NCBI GenBank assembly: GCA_026129305.1
Contig: JAHCII010000012.1
Span: 1 to 62,023, forward strand
Direction of reading: 5' to 3'
Origin: Anaerolineales bacterium
Lineage (GTDB): Bacteria > Chloroflexota > Anaerolineae > Anaerolineales > UBA11579
DNA: 62,023 nt
Position 1 is the stretch's first letter, and every line of letters begins with the position of its first letter. Below are positions 1 through 7,731 of the stretch, piece by piece. The position numbers and the translations under genes are program-made. Below the pieces are notes generated by a model. It was given only the letters and a program-made list of their open reading frames with translations, was not told where the DNA came from and searched no databases.

Positions 1-54
1 CATCAGCGCCAGCAGGGCGCCCCAAACAACTTTGCGGGATCTCAGCATTTTCAT
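1..54 (-). CDS. N-terminus of an exported protein, cut by the window edge
   Basis: Only the first 18 codons are inside the window. They read as a classic export signal: a basic start (MKMLRSRK) followed by a hydrophobic stretch (VVWGALLALM). A purine-rich ribosome site, AGAAGGAG on the minus strand, lies at 67-74, about 12 bases before the ATG at 54. The gene is divergent from mutL. A signal peptide or lipoprotein signal is likely, but too little is visible to name a family. Confidence 0.6.
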   Translation of the reverse strand, partial: MKMLRSRKVVWGALLALM

Positions 55-138
55 CGTCTTCAGGTTCTCCTTCTAAGGATAAAACGAACAGCGCCACAGA
101 GTATCACGTCCGGAAACAAGCTGCAATCGAGTTTGCCC

Positions 139-167
139 TTGACGTTGCTCTCTATCCGCTTTACGCT
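139..167 (+). promoter_or_regulatory. Sigma70-type promoter of mutL, predicted leaderless
   Basis: TTGACG at 139-144, a 17-base spacer, and TACGCT at 162-167. Only 7 bases separate the -10 box from the ATG at 175, so transcription should begin at or beside the start codon. No ribosome-binding site is present. Confidence 0.65.
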
Positions 168-174
168 TTCCGGC

Positions 175-1899
175 ATGCCCATCCAAGTGCTGCCCGATGA
201 GTTGGCTTCCCAGATCGCTGCTGGCGAAGTGGTGGAGCGGCCGGCTTCGGTCGTCAAAGAACTGCTGGAAAACGCCCTGGACGCGGGCGCCAGCCAGATC
301 AGCATTCGGGTTCTGGGCGCCGGGCAGGAACTGATCGAGGTCAGCGACGATGGCCGCGGCATCCCGGCGGATGAATTGCCGCTGGCCTTGCAGCGCCATG
401 CCACCAGCAAACTCAGCCGCGTGGAGGATTTGGCTGCCATCCGTACCCTGGGCTTTCGCGGCGAGGCGTTGGCAGCCCTGGGTTCGGTCGGACGGCTGAC
501 GCTGATCTCCCGCCCCAGCGACAGCGCCGGCGGCGCACAAGTGCAAGCCGACGGCGGCCGCCTGGGCCAATTGCAGGCCACGCCTGCCGCGCCAGGCACA
601 GTAGTGCAGCTGGCGGACCTGTTCTTCAATACGCCCGCCCGGCGCAAGTTCCTCAAAAGTGAACCCACTGAGCGGCGCCACATCAGCACCCTGGTGGCTT
701 GCTATGCATTGGCTTACCCCCAGGTGCGTTTCTCGCTGGAGATGGAGGGTCGTCCCACCCTGCACACCAGCGGCAACGGCGACCGGCGCGAGGTGCTTTC
801 CGTGCTCTACGATGCCCACATGGCCCGCCGCATGCTGCAAGTGGACGCGCCACCGGGAGCCATTCAAGTTGAAGGGTTTATCAGCCCCTTGGATGTCACT
901 CGGTCCAATCGTTCGGAGATGACTTTTTTCGTCAATGGCCGCTGGGTGCATGACCCGGCGCTCTCCAGCGCTGTGCTGCAAGCTTATCGCGGCATGCTGA
1001 TGGTGGGACGCTTCCCGCTGGTGGTGCTCTTCCTCCAATTGCCGCCGGAGATGGTGGATGTGAACGTACACCCCACCAAGGCTGAAGTGCGCTTTGCCGA
1101 CCGCGATGCGGTCTTCAGCGCCCTACAGCGTGCTGTGCGCCGCGCCCTGCTGGCCTACTCACCGCTGCCCACCCTGGAACCGGTGCAGGCTGGCCTGGCC
1201 TGGCGGCCGTTGCCGGTCCAGCCGGAACCGCTGATGGAAGAGCCGGTCTCCTTGGGTTTGGCAACCCCGGAGGACGACGAAACGCCGCCGCAGGCACAGC
1301 CCGCCCTGCCGGGCAGCGGCGTGCCCTTGTTGCGCCTGGTGGGCCAGGTCGGCGCCGCTTACTTGGTGGCCGAAGGGCCGGATGGCCTTTATTTGGTGGA
1401 CCAGCACGCCGCCCATGAGCGCGTGCTTTTCGAACGCTTCCAGGCGCAGCGGGCCCAGATCGCCTCGCAGACTTTGCTCGAGCCGGCCACAGTGCAACTG
1501 AGCCCGGCCCAGGCCCAGCTGCTGGAGCCGCAGTTAAATGTGCTCTCGGGCCTCGGTTTCGAGGTCGAGCCCTTCGGCCCGCAAACCTACCGGGTGCGCG
1601 CCATTCCGGCCCTGCTGCTGGGCAGCGACCCGGAAGCCGCCCTGCGTGCGGTGGTTGAGGACTTTGAGGAAGATGAAACCCCGCTGGAAAGAGAGATCGA
1701 AGCGCGCTTGATCGCGCGGATTTGCAAGCGCGCCGCCGTTAAGGCCGGGCAATCACTCTCCCCCGAAGAGCAGCGCCAATTGTTGTTGGATTTGGAAGCC
1801 TGCCAGGCACCGCGTACCTGTCCGCACGGGCGCCCGACCATGATTCATCTGGCGATCGACATGCTCGAGCGCCAGTTTGGGCGGCGCGGCGTACGCTAG
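175..1899 (+). CDS. mutL: DNA mismatch repair protein MutL (endonuclease type)
   Basis: MutL couples mismatch recognition by MutS to strand removal. The N-terminal GHKL ATPase is intact: the ELLENALDAGA, DDGRGI and GFRGEAL motifs lie in the first 110 residues. The C-terminal domain carries the metal-dependent nicking motif DQHA-x2-E-x4-E at residues 409-420 and the CPHGRP motif near the end, as in bacteria that lack MutH. At 574 residues it is of normal length. The ATG at 175 is preferred to an upstream TTG at 133 because it begins the conserved MPIQVLP start and sits 7 bases after a good promoter. It ends in a 4-base convergent overlap with the next gene. The mutS gene is 56 kb away in this window. 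Confidence 0.96.
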   Translation: MPIQVLPDELASQIAAGEVVERPASVVKELLENALDAGASQISIRVLGAGQELIEVSDDGRGIPADELPLALQRHATSKLSRVEDLAAIRTLGFRGEALAALGSVGRLTLISRPSDSAGGAQVQADGGRLGQLQATPAAPGTVVQLADLFFNTPARRKFLKSEPTERRHISTLVACYALAYPQVRFSLEMEGRPTLHTSGNGDRREVLSVLYDAHMARRMLQVDAPPGAIQVEGFISPLDVTRSNRSEMTFFVNGRWVHDPALSSAVLQAYRGMLMVGRFPLVVLFLQLPPEMVDVNVHPTKAEVRFADRDAVFSALQRAVRRALLAYSPLPTLEPVQAGLAWRPLPVQPEPLMEEPVSLGLATPEDDETPPQAQPALPGSGVPLLRLVGQVGAAYLVAEGPDGLYLVDQHAAHERVLFERFQAQRAQIASQTLLEPATVQLSPAQAQLLEPQLNVLSGLGFEVEPFGPQTYRVRAIPALLLGSDPEAALRAVVEDFEEDETPLEREIEARLIARICKRAAVKAGQSLSPEEQRQLLLDLEACQAPRTCPHGRPTMIHLAIDMLERQFGRRGVR

Positions 1900-3119
1900 T
1901 TGAGCGGCACGCCTTGAGTGAGCAGCTTGGCCAGCTTGTCGGCTTGCTGGCTGGTGAAGCTGGCACCCTCCAGGCTGACCATCGGCTGGTGGGTGCGGGC
2001 GGCTTGGTAAGCCAGTTCTGGGGCGGGGGTAAAGACTGCTTCCAGTTCGATCCCCAGTTCTTTTTGCGCCTCGTTGGCGTTCATCATCATTTCGGTGCGT
2101 ACCCGGCTCATCAAAACGCCCAAGATGCGCGACTTGGAGATGCCCAGATCCAGCAGGTCTTGCAGCAGCGCTTTGGTCTGCGGCATGGTGTGCACATCCG
2201 GCTCTACGACCAACAGGACCCGGTTGCAAAGCTGCACGGCGCGCTGAATGCCGAGGGGCATGCCTACACCCAGGTCCAGCACGGTGTGGGCGGCCAGCTT
2301 GGGCAGCTGGCTGACCACCGCCTCCAACTGGGCATGGGCGTTGACCAGGCTGGCGTCGCTGGGGCGGTTGGAAGCCAGCAGCAGTTTAAGGCCGGATTTG
2401 TAGGCCACCAGGGCTTGTTCGACCCGGTTGGCAGTGATCATTGAAGGTTCTATGCGCAGCAGGTCGTTCATGCCCTGGGCGTTGGTGTAGCCCAACCAGG
2501 CGCTGATGTCGCCATGGCCCGGGCGCATTTCTGCCACGATGACGCCCTGCTCGCTGTATTGTTGGTGCAAGGTGGCGCCGAGGTTGATGCTGAGGCTGGA
2601 GACGCCCTGGCCGCCCTTGGCCGCAATCACACCATACATTTGGCCGCGGCCGCTGTCGAAGTGGGCCGGCGGCGGGCTGTCGCCCGGGCTGTTGTGCAGC
2701 GGCCCAGGCGCGGCCGGGCTGGGTGGGCCGCCCGTGCTCTGCTTGAGTAGGCTGCGCACACGGGCCACCAGCTCGGCCGGGTGCGTCGGCTTGGTCAAAT
2801 ATTCGTTGGCGCCAGCTTCCAGGCCGGCGACCTTATCGTCTACCTGGGCTTTGGCGGTAAATAGAATGATGGGGGTCTTTGCCGTGCGCGGTTCCTGGCG
2901 CAGGCGACGGGTGACTTCATAGCCGTTGATGCCAGGCATCATCACATCCAGCAGGATCAGATCTGGGGCATCGATTGCGGCGCGTTCCAAGGCTTCCACG
3001 CCATCTTTGGCAGGAATGATCTGGTAGCCCTGTTTTTCCAGGGTGGTGCCCACCAAACGCAGGGTATCCAGGTCATCGTCCACGACCAGGATCTTGTAAA
3101 CCGCTTGTTCAGAACTCAT
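1896..3119 (-). CDS. Response regulator fused to a CpaE/MinD-like ATPase domain
   Basis: Residues 1-120 form a receiver domain with all key residues: acidic D14-D15, phospho-acceptor D58, T88 and K110. A proline-rich linker (about 125-155) leads to a MinD/ParA-fold domain resembling CpaE, the pilus-assembly localisation protein. Its P-loop, KGGQGVSS at 168-175, lacks the lysine of the usual GK[ST], as is common in CpaE-type proteins, so ATP hydrolysis may be weak or absent. CpaE proteins act in the cytoplasm at the pole to place Flp/Tad pili, but no pilus genes are visible here, so the role is open. It converges on mutL. No matching histidine kinase is adjacent. Confidence 0.85.
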   Translation of the reverse strand: MSSEQAVYKILVVDDDLDTLRLVGTTLEKQGYQIIPAKDGVEALERAAIDAPDLILLDVMMPGINGYEVTRRLRQEPRTAKTPIILFTAKAQVDDKVAGLEAGANEYLTKPTHPAELVARVRSLLKQSTGGPPSPAAPGPLHNSPGDSPPPAHFDSGRGQMYGVIAAKGGQGVSSLSINLGATLHQQYSEQGVIVAEMRPGHGDISAWLGYTNAQGMNDLLRIEPSMITANRVEQALVAYKSGLKLLLASNRPSDASLVNAHAQLEAVVSQLPKLAAHTVLDLGVGMPLGIQRAVQLCNRVLLVVEPDVHTMPQTKALLQDLLDLGISKSRILGVLMSRVRTEMMMNANEAQKELGIELEAVFTPAPELAYQAARTHQPMVSLEGASFTSQQADKLAKLLTQGVPLN

Positions 3120-3184
3120 AGATTTTGCTGTGCGTATTTTAACCTGCCTAAGTATACAGGCGGCCGCGGGATTTTGCCCACAGC

Positions 3185-3190
3185 TATAAT
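3185..3190 (+). promoter_or_regulatory. -10 box of tilS, predicted leaderless
   Basis: A perfect TATAAT ends 7 bases before the tilS ATG at 3198. No Shine-Dalgarno sequence and no recognisable -35 box are present. Confidence 0.55.
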
Positions 3191-3197
3191 TTGAGCT

Positions 3198-4610
3198 ATG
3201 TGGTTGCCACAGGTTCTACAAAGCCTCACCGACCACGGCGTTGGCCCCGCCGACCGGCTGCTTTTGGGCTTTTCTGGCGGGTTGGACAGCCTGGCCCTGC
3301 TGCACGCCTTGCGGGCCGCAGACCGGCCTGTGCTGGCCGCCCATCTGGACCACGGCCTGCGCACCAATTCGACACAGCATGCCCGCCAGGCCGGGGAGCT
3401 GGCCCGCAGCCTGGGTGCTGGCTTCATCGCCCGCCGGGAGGATGTGGGCGCATACGCTGCAGAGCACAAGCTCTCCATCGAAGAAGCGGCCCGAAAACGG
3501 CGCTACGCTTTTTTGTTTGAGGCGGCCGCCTCTGAAGACGCGACGGCTGTGCTGAGCGCCCACCAAGCCGACGACCAGGCTGAAACCGTACTGATGCACT
3601 TGCTGCGCGGAGCCGGGCCGGCCGGCCTGCGCGGCATGCAGCCCCGCTGGCTGCCCAACCCCTGGAGCGATACGATCCCCTTGCTGCGCCCTTTGCTGGG
3701 CGTGCCACGTGCCGAATTGGAAGTCTATTGCCTGGCTCATGATCTGGCCCCCATTGAAGACGAATCGAATGCGGACACGCGCTTCTTCCGCAACCGCGTG
3801 CGCCATGAACTGTTGCCCCCTCTGGAGGCGGCGGCCCCTGGGGCCGCCCGGCGTCTAACCCAGACCGCCGACCTGCTGGCCGCCGAACAAGCTCTGCTGG
3901 AAGCGCTCGGCGACGCGGCCTGGCAGCGCAGCCTGAAGGCGCGTGGCACACAGTACCTGTGCCTGAGTCGTGCCGCATTGCGCGGCGAGCCGCTGGCGCT
4001 GCAGCGCAGCCTGCTGCGTCGCGCCTGGAGCGAACTGGGCGCGCCGGGTGAGCTAAGCTTTGAGACGGTGCAGGCCAGCCTGGCGTTAGCCACCGGCCCC
4101 AGCCCGGTGGGCCGGCTGGACTGGCCGGGCGCCTTGCAGCTTTGGCTGGAAGGCGACGCGCTTTGGCTGGCGGCTCCTGGGATCGAGCTGCCCCTGGAGT
4201 GGCCGCAAGCTGAGGTACAACCGCAGCCACTGCCGGTGCCCGCCGCGCTGGACTTGCCCGGCGGCTGGCGCCTGCAGGCCAGTTTCACCGCAGTTGCGCC
4301 GGCAGGCTGGGTCGCTGCGGACGGCTTGCAAGCCTGGCTGGACGCGGATGCTTTACCGGGTCCGCTGAGTGTGCGTCGCCCACAGCCCGGCGACCGTTTT
4401 CAGCCGCTGGGATTGGAGGGCAGCCATCAAAAGCTTTCGGACTTCTTCATCAACGCCAAGCTGCCCCAGCGGGCACGGGCAGGCTGGCCGCTGGTTTGCA
4501 GCGGCGAAACAATCGTGTGGGTGGCCGGCTACCGCCCGGCTCACCCAGTGCGTTTGCAGGCCGCCAGCCAACGGGTGCTACACTTGCAGCTGACACATTC
4601 CATGCCATAA
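3198..4610 (+). CDS. tilS: tRNA(Ile)-lysidine synthetase TilS
   Basis: TilS attaches lysine to C34 of tRNA-Ile(CAU) using ATP, so that the tRNA reads AUA. The N-terminal PP-loop SGGLDS lies near residue 27 and the TilS-typical HLDHGLR and SAHQADDQAET motifs follow. The C-terminal substrate-binding domain ends with a typical RRPQPGDRFQPLG stretch followed by KLSDFFIN. The length of 470 residues is normal. The ATG sits directly behind a TATAAT box. yaaA follows 10 bases downstream on the same strand, so the two probably share a transcript. Confidence 0.95.
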   Translation: MWLPQVLQSLTDHGVGPADRLLLGFSGGLDSLALLHALRAADRPVLAAHLDHGLRTNSTQHARQAGELARSLGAGFIARREDVGAYAAEHKLSIEEAARKRRYAFLFEAAASEDATAVLSAHQADDQAETVLMHLLRGAGPAGLRGMQPRWLPNPWSDTIPLLRPLLGVPRAELEVYCLAHDLAPIEDESNADTRFFRNRVRHELLPPLEAAAPGAARRLTQTADLLAAEQALLEALGDAAWQRSLKARGTQYLCLSRAALRGEPLALQRSLLRRAWSELGAPGELSFETVQASLALATGPSPVGRLDWPGALQLWLEGDALWLAAPGIELPLEWPQAEVQPQPLPVPAALDLPGGWRLQASFTAVAPAGWVAADGLQAWLDADALPGPLSVRRPQPGDRFQPLGLEGSHQKLSDFFINAKLPQRARAGWPLVCSGETIVWVAGYRPAHPVRLQAASQRVLHLQLTHSMP

Positions 4611-4620
4611 AAGGTCGCTC

Positions 4621-5406
4621 ATGCATATTGTGATCCATTCCTCCAAGGCCATGCGGACGGACCCGCAGGCTGGTCTGCGCCAACCCCAACTCATCGCCCA
4701 GGCGCAGGAACTGGACCGCCACCTGAAAGACCTGCCCGCCCGGCAGCTGGCGGCGATGATGAAACTGTCGCCGGCGCTGGCGGAGAAGACCCAGGCATTG
4801 ATCGCTGACTGGCATGCCGACCCCGGTGCACAAACGGCGGCGATCGACGCCTTTATTGGCGATATCTACAGCGGCATGCAAGCCCCGACGCTGGATGCCA
4901 GAGAACGGGCCTATGCGGACGAGCATCTGCACATCCTCTCCGGCCTGTATGGCGCCCTGCGCCCTCTGGATGGCATCACCCCCTACCGGCTGGAGATGGG
5001 CTATAAGTTACCCGGCTTGGCCGTCAAGACCTTGTATGCCTATTGGGGTGAGCGCATCGCGGTTCTGCTGCCCGCGGCTGGCCCGTTGGTGAACCTGGCG
5101 GCCGCCGAATATTTTGATGCGGTCGGCAAATATGTCGATATGGAACGCGTGATAGCCCCCAAGTTCCTGACCGTAAGCCCCAAGACCGGCCAGCCCAGCT
5201 TTGTGGTGGTGCATGCCAAAATTGCGCGGGGTGCCTTTGCCCGCTGGCTGATCACCCGCCAGGTGGCGGACGCCCAAGGTTTGCAAGACTTTGCCGAGAT
5301 CGGCTACCGCTTCCGGCCGGAGCTGAGCACCCCGGCGGAACCCGTATTTGTCTGCGAGGAGTTTGGCGGCACTGGGCTCAGCATCCGCATGCAGGACAAG
5401 GACTAG
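4621..5406 (+). CDS. yaaA: YaaA-family peroxide stress protein
   Basis: It matches the YaaA (DUF328/UPF0246) family over its whole 261 residues. Recognisable elements are the start MHIVIHSSKAM, the MKLSPALAEKT block, the GLYGALRPLDGI block and NLAAAEYFDAV. In Escherichia coli YaaA limits free iron and protects DNA during hydrogen peroxide stress; the fold binds DNA. That function is family knowledge and is not shown by this sequence. It follows tilS by 10 bases and probably depends on its promoter. It converges with the recombinase-like gene, with 3 bases between the stop codons. Confidence 0.9.
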   Translation: MHIVIHSSKAMRTDPQAGLRQPQLIAQAQELDRHLKDLPARQLAAMMKLSPALAEKTQALIADWHADPGAQTAAIDAFIGDIYSGMQAPTLDARERAYADEHLHILSGLYGALRPLDGITPYRLEMGYKLPGLAVKTLYAYWGERIAVLLPAAGPLVNLAAAEYFDAVGKYVDMERVIAPKFLTVSPKTGQPSFVVVHAKIARGAFARWLITRQVADAQGLQDFAEIGYRFRPELSTPAEPVFVCEEFGGTGLSIRMQDKD

Positions 5407-5409
5407 CCG

Positions 5410-6318
5410 CTAAAGCAGGCTGAGCTGCTCATGGCCGCGCAGCTGGTGCAGTTTCATGCCCAGCTCGCGCCACTGGATCTCAGACACCCCCAATTTTTGA
5501 CGAATTTTGTTCTCTTCGATGCCGGCGCGCAGGTCATTCAACGCGCAGGTCCAACGGCACATGAGGAAAGACAGTTGCGCGTCCAACCCGGCGGCTTCGC
5601 CCAGGTCTTGCAGTAAATATTCCAGGCGGCGCGGCGACCAGGGAAACAGACGCTCGCTGAGGTCGTATTGGCTGCGGTATTCCTGATAGGCTTCGACCCA
5701 ATCGGCGGCCAGAGCGATCTTGCGTTCTTTGTAGCGGTCGTTGGGATTGGCGTAGCGTACGAAGACCAGCGGGCCGCTGGCCGCCTCCAGGTCAATGTGA
5801 TTGGTGGTCAGCGCCAGGGTTTCGCCTTTCTTGATGCCAGTGCTGAGCAAGAGCGAGAGCAGTACATAGCTGCGCGCATCCGGCTTGCGGCCACGGCGCA
5901 GGCGCCCGGCGGCCTTGAGCACCTGGGCCTGCTGCTCCTCGGTCAGCACGCCCGGCAGCGGACTGAGCACGGATTTCTGCACCACGGCTTCGGCCGGGTC
6001 GGCCTGGATCACACCAGCGGCTTGCAGCCAGCGAAAGAAGGCTTTGAGCGAAGTGATGCGGCGGGCGAAGGTCTTGGGGCTGCAGGGTACGCCGCGCTCG
6101 GTTTGCATCCATTCCAGGAAGTTGTCCAAATCTTTGGTGCTGATGCCGCCCAGGCCCTGGTCAGCCGGCAGCCAGGTGGCCAGCAGGCGCAGGTCTGCGG
6201 TGAAGGCCTTGACCGTGTGAGTGGAAGAGCCCTGGTCCTGCAGATAGAGCGCCCAGGCGGCGATGGCCGGCGGCAGCGGACTGCGGGCGCTGAGCGATTC
6301 GGCGTTGCGTATAGTCAT
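5410..6318 (-). CDS. Tyrosine recombinase-like protein lacking its catalytic residues
   Basis: The 302-residue protein has the XerC/D layout: a SAM-like N-terminal domain (about 15-105) and a C-terminal catalytic-fold domain (about 120-300). The active site is dismantled. The first arginine is lysine (TGIKKGE, K163). The first histidine of H-x-x-R and the histidine after the retained R255 are leucine and tryptophan. The LGH histidine is valine, and there is no nucleophilic tyrosine where LGVSEIQW continues. It cannot be an ordinary recombinase; a DNA-binding or architectural role is possible. The frame is intact, so it is not simply decaying. The ATG at 6318 is chosen because a full promoter ends 7 bases before it. 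Confidence 0.8.
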   Translation of the reverse strand: MTIRNAESLSARSPLPPAIAAWALYLQDQGSSTHTVKAFTADLRLLATWLPADQGLGGISTKDLDNFLEWMQTERGVPCSPKTFARRITSLKAFFRWLQAAGVIQADPAEAVVQKSVLSPLPGVLTEEQQAQVLKAAGRLRRGRKPDARSYVLLSLLLSTGIKKGETLALTTNHIDLEAASGPLVFVRYANPNDRYKERKIALAADWVEAYQEYRSQYDLSERLFPWSPRRLEYLLQDLGEAAGLDAQLSFLMCRWTCALNDLRAGIEENKIRQKLGVSEIQWRELGMKLHQLRGHEQLSLL

Positions 6319-6325
6319 GCTTGCG

Positions 6326-6354
6326 AGTGTAGAGGGGGTGGCTGCGATTGTCAA
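6326..6354 (-). promoter_or_regulatory. Near-consensus promoter of the recombinase-like gene
   Basis: On the minus strand: TTGACA at 6354-6349, a 17-base spacer, TACACT at 6331-6326, then 7 bases to the ATG at 6318. This predicts a leaderless mRNA. Confidence 0.75.
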
Positions 6355-6377
6355 ATGCTTTTGCGGGCCGGTTGTCA

Positions 6378-6433
6378 AAAAGATATATTAACGCGCTAGG
6401 GGGCGGGGTTTTTGGCCGATTAATATATCTTTT
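6378..6433. repeat. 14-bp perfect inverted repeat with a GC-rich 28-bp centre
   Basis: AAAAGATATATTAA at 6378-6391 is repeated as its exact reverse complement at 6420-6433. The arms contain almost no G or C, while the 28-bp spacer is GC-rich. It lies 24 bp upstream of the -35 box of the recombinase-like gene. It could be an operator or a protein-binding site; its function is not known. Confidence 0.7.
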
Positions 6434-6537
6434 GGCGGCGAATGGTTGGCTTGCAGGCGGATTGTCGCACGCGGGAATGCACCGCGGGAGAATGCGGGCA
6501 GGATGTCAAGCCCTCTTTGCAGACCTGAGATTGGTGG

Positions 6538-6608
6538 GGTCCCTCAAAACGCTTACGCCGTTCAGGATGACGTGTGTAGAGGGATGCTTCGCTGCGCTGA
6601 GGATGGGG
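6538..6608. repeat. Probable remnant of a dispersed intergenic repeat
   Basis: TCCCTC at 6540-6545 and GAGGGA at 6579-6584 frame a TTCAGGATGAC segment, which is followed by ATGCTTCGCTGCGCTGAGGAT. Wording of this kind is typical of short non-coding repeats scattered through environmental bacterial genomes. No open frame covers it. The assignment comes from pattern memory only. Confidence 0.4.
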
Positions 6609-6624
6609 GAGCTGGATGTTGAGG

Positions 6625-7659
6625 CTAATTGCTGCTGGCGGAGGCCACGTTGAGCGACTGGCGCATGATGCTGAGCACTTTGGCGCGGTCGGGCAGCAGT
6701 ACGGCGGCGCCGGTGGAAGTGCGGAAGCTGCTGACATCCTCCGGTCCGACGGCGTAGTGGCCGGAGTGGCCACCGCCGGCGCCGAGCTTGGCGGCCAGGG
6801 GCAGCAGCGGCAGGATGTGGCTGAGGCTGATATCCGTGGTGACGCTCTGTCGGTATTGATCGTAGATCTGCGGGGCGCGGCCGATGGCATCAATGCTGAT
6901 CATGCGGTAGAAGATGGCCTGCAGCACTTCCTGCTCGCGGCGGGTGCGGTCAAAGTCGCTGCTGGTGGCGCGTGAGCGCACATACCAGAGGGCGGTCTCG
7001 CCGTCCATAAAGACGGACCCGGCCGGCACCGAATAGATGCCGTGGCCGTCACGCTGGTCGCTGAGCCCACGGGCCGACTGCACGGTGATGCCGCCCAAAG
7101 TGTCGACGATGGACCTGAAACCCCAGAAGGTGGCCAGCACATAATGGTCCGGGCGCACGCCAAAGTTGTATTCCATCGTGTCGGCCATCATGTCGAAGCC
7201 GCCGCGCACGAAGGCGGCATTAATGCGGTCCATCTTCCAGCCCGGCACATAGACATACAGGTCGCGTGGGAACGAGGTCAGGTTGACCAACTCACCCGCC
7301 GGGTTGAGGGTGGCCAGCAAGATCACGTCAGTACGAAACCCGCCGTCATTGGGTCGTTGGTCAGAACCAAGCAGCAGGATATTGACCTGCCCTTCCGGCT
7401 GGATGAAACGGCCCACCGGATCCGGCAAGGCAATGTCGGACTGAGCCGTGGGGGCGGGGTAGTCTTCAAAAGGGATGGGAATCAGATCACGCGTGTCCAG
7501 CGTGGGGCTGGTTTCAGGTCCGGCGGGCTGGCCGGCAAAGTTGGGCAGAAAGGGCGTAGCAGTCGGCGTGGCCTGGGGACCCAGCGGATTCATGCCCGGG
7601 GCGCAGGCGGCCAAAAGCAGACAGAGCAAAATGCTGGCAAAGAGACGCGTCTTCATCAT
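6625..7659 (-). CDS. LytR-CpsA-Psr (LCP) family lipoprotein
   Basis: LCP enzymes act outside the membrane, moving glycopolymers from a lipid carrier to the cell wall or another acceptor. The N-terminus has a lipoprotein signal with cleavage before C19 (LLLAAC). The LCP domain spans roughly residues 85-245 and contains the family marks GSDQR, the TDVILLA strand, SFPRDLYV, INAAFVRGG, LGGITV and the arginine-rich YVRSRATSSDFDRTRR block. The start is placed at 7659 (MMKTR); 7656 is equally possible. No clear promoter or ribosome site is seen. It is not within an obvious wall-polymer cluster, so the acceptor is unknown. Lipid anchoring replaces the membrane helix usual in Gram-positive members. 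Confidence 0.88.
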   Translation of the reverse strand: MMKTRLFASILLCLLLAACAPGMNPLGPQATPTATPFLPNFAGQPAGPETSPTLDTRDLIPIPFEDYPAPTAQSDIALPDPVGRFIQPEGQVNILLLGSDQRPNDGGFRTDVILLATLNPAGELVNLTSFPRDLYVYVPGWKMDRINAAFVRGGFDMMADTMEYNFGVRPDHYVLATFWGFRSIVDTLGGITVQSARGLSDQRDGHGIYSVPAGSVFMDGETALWYVRSRATSSDFDRTRREQEVLQAIFYRMISIDAIGRAPQIYDQYRQSVTTDISLSHILPLLPLAAKLGAGGGHSGHYAVGPEDVSSFRTSTGAAVLLPDRAKVLSIMRQSLNVASASSN

Positions 7660-7731
7660 CGGGGTACGATGCAATAATCGGGCCACTTAAATAACCATAA
7701 CGTATCGACAGGGAAAATGGTTCCCTGCGAG

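Noticed and set aside
133..174. TTG at 133 as the start of mutL
   Set aside because: It would place the promoter's -35 and -10 inside the coding sequence and adds residues before the conserved MutL start.
6378..6433. dif site for XerC/D
   Set aside because: dif sites have two 11-bp arms with a 6-bp centre; here the arms are 14 bp with a 28-bp centre and the sequence does not match.
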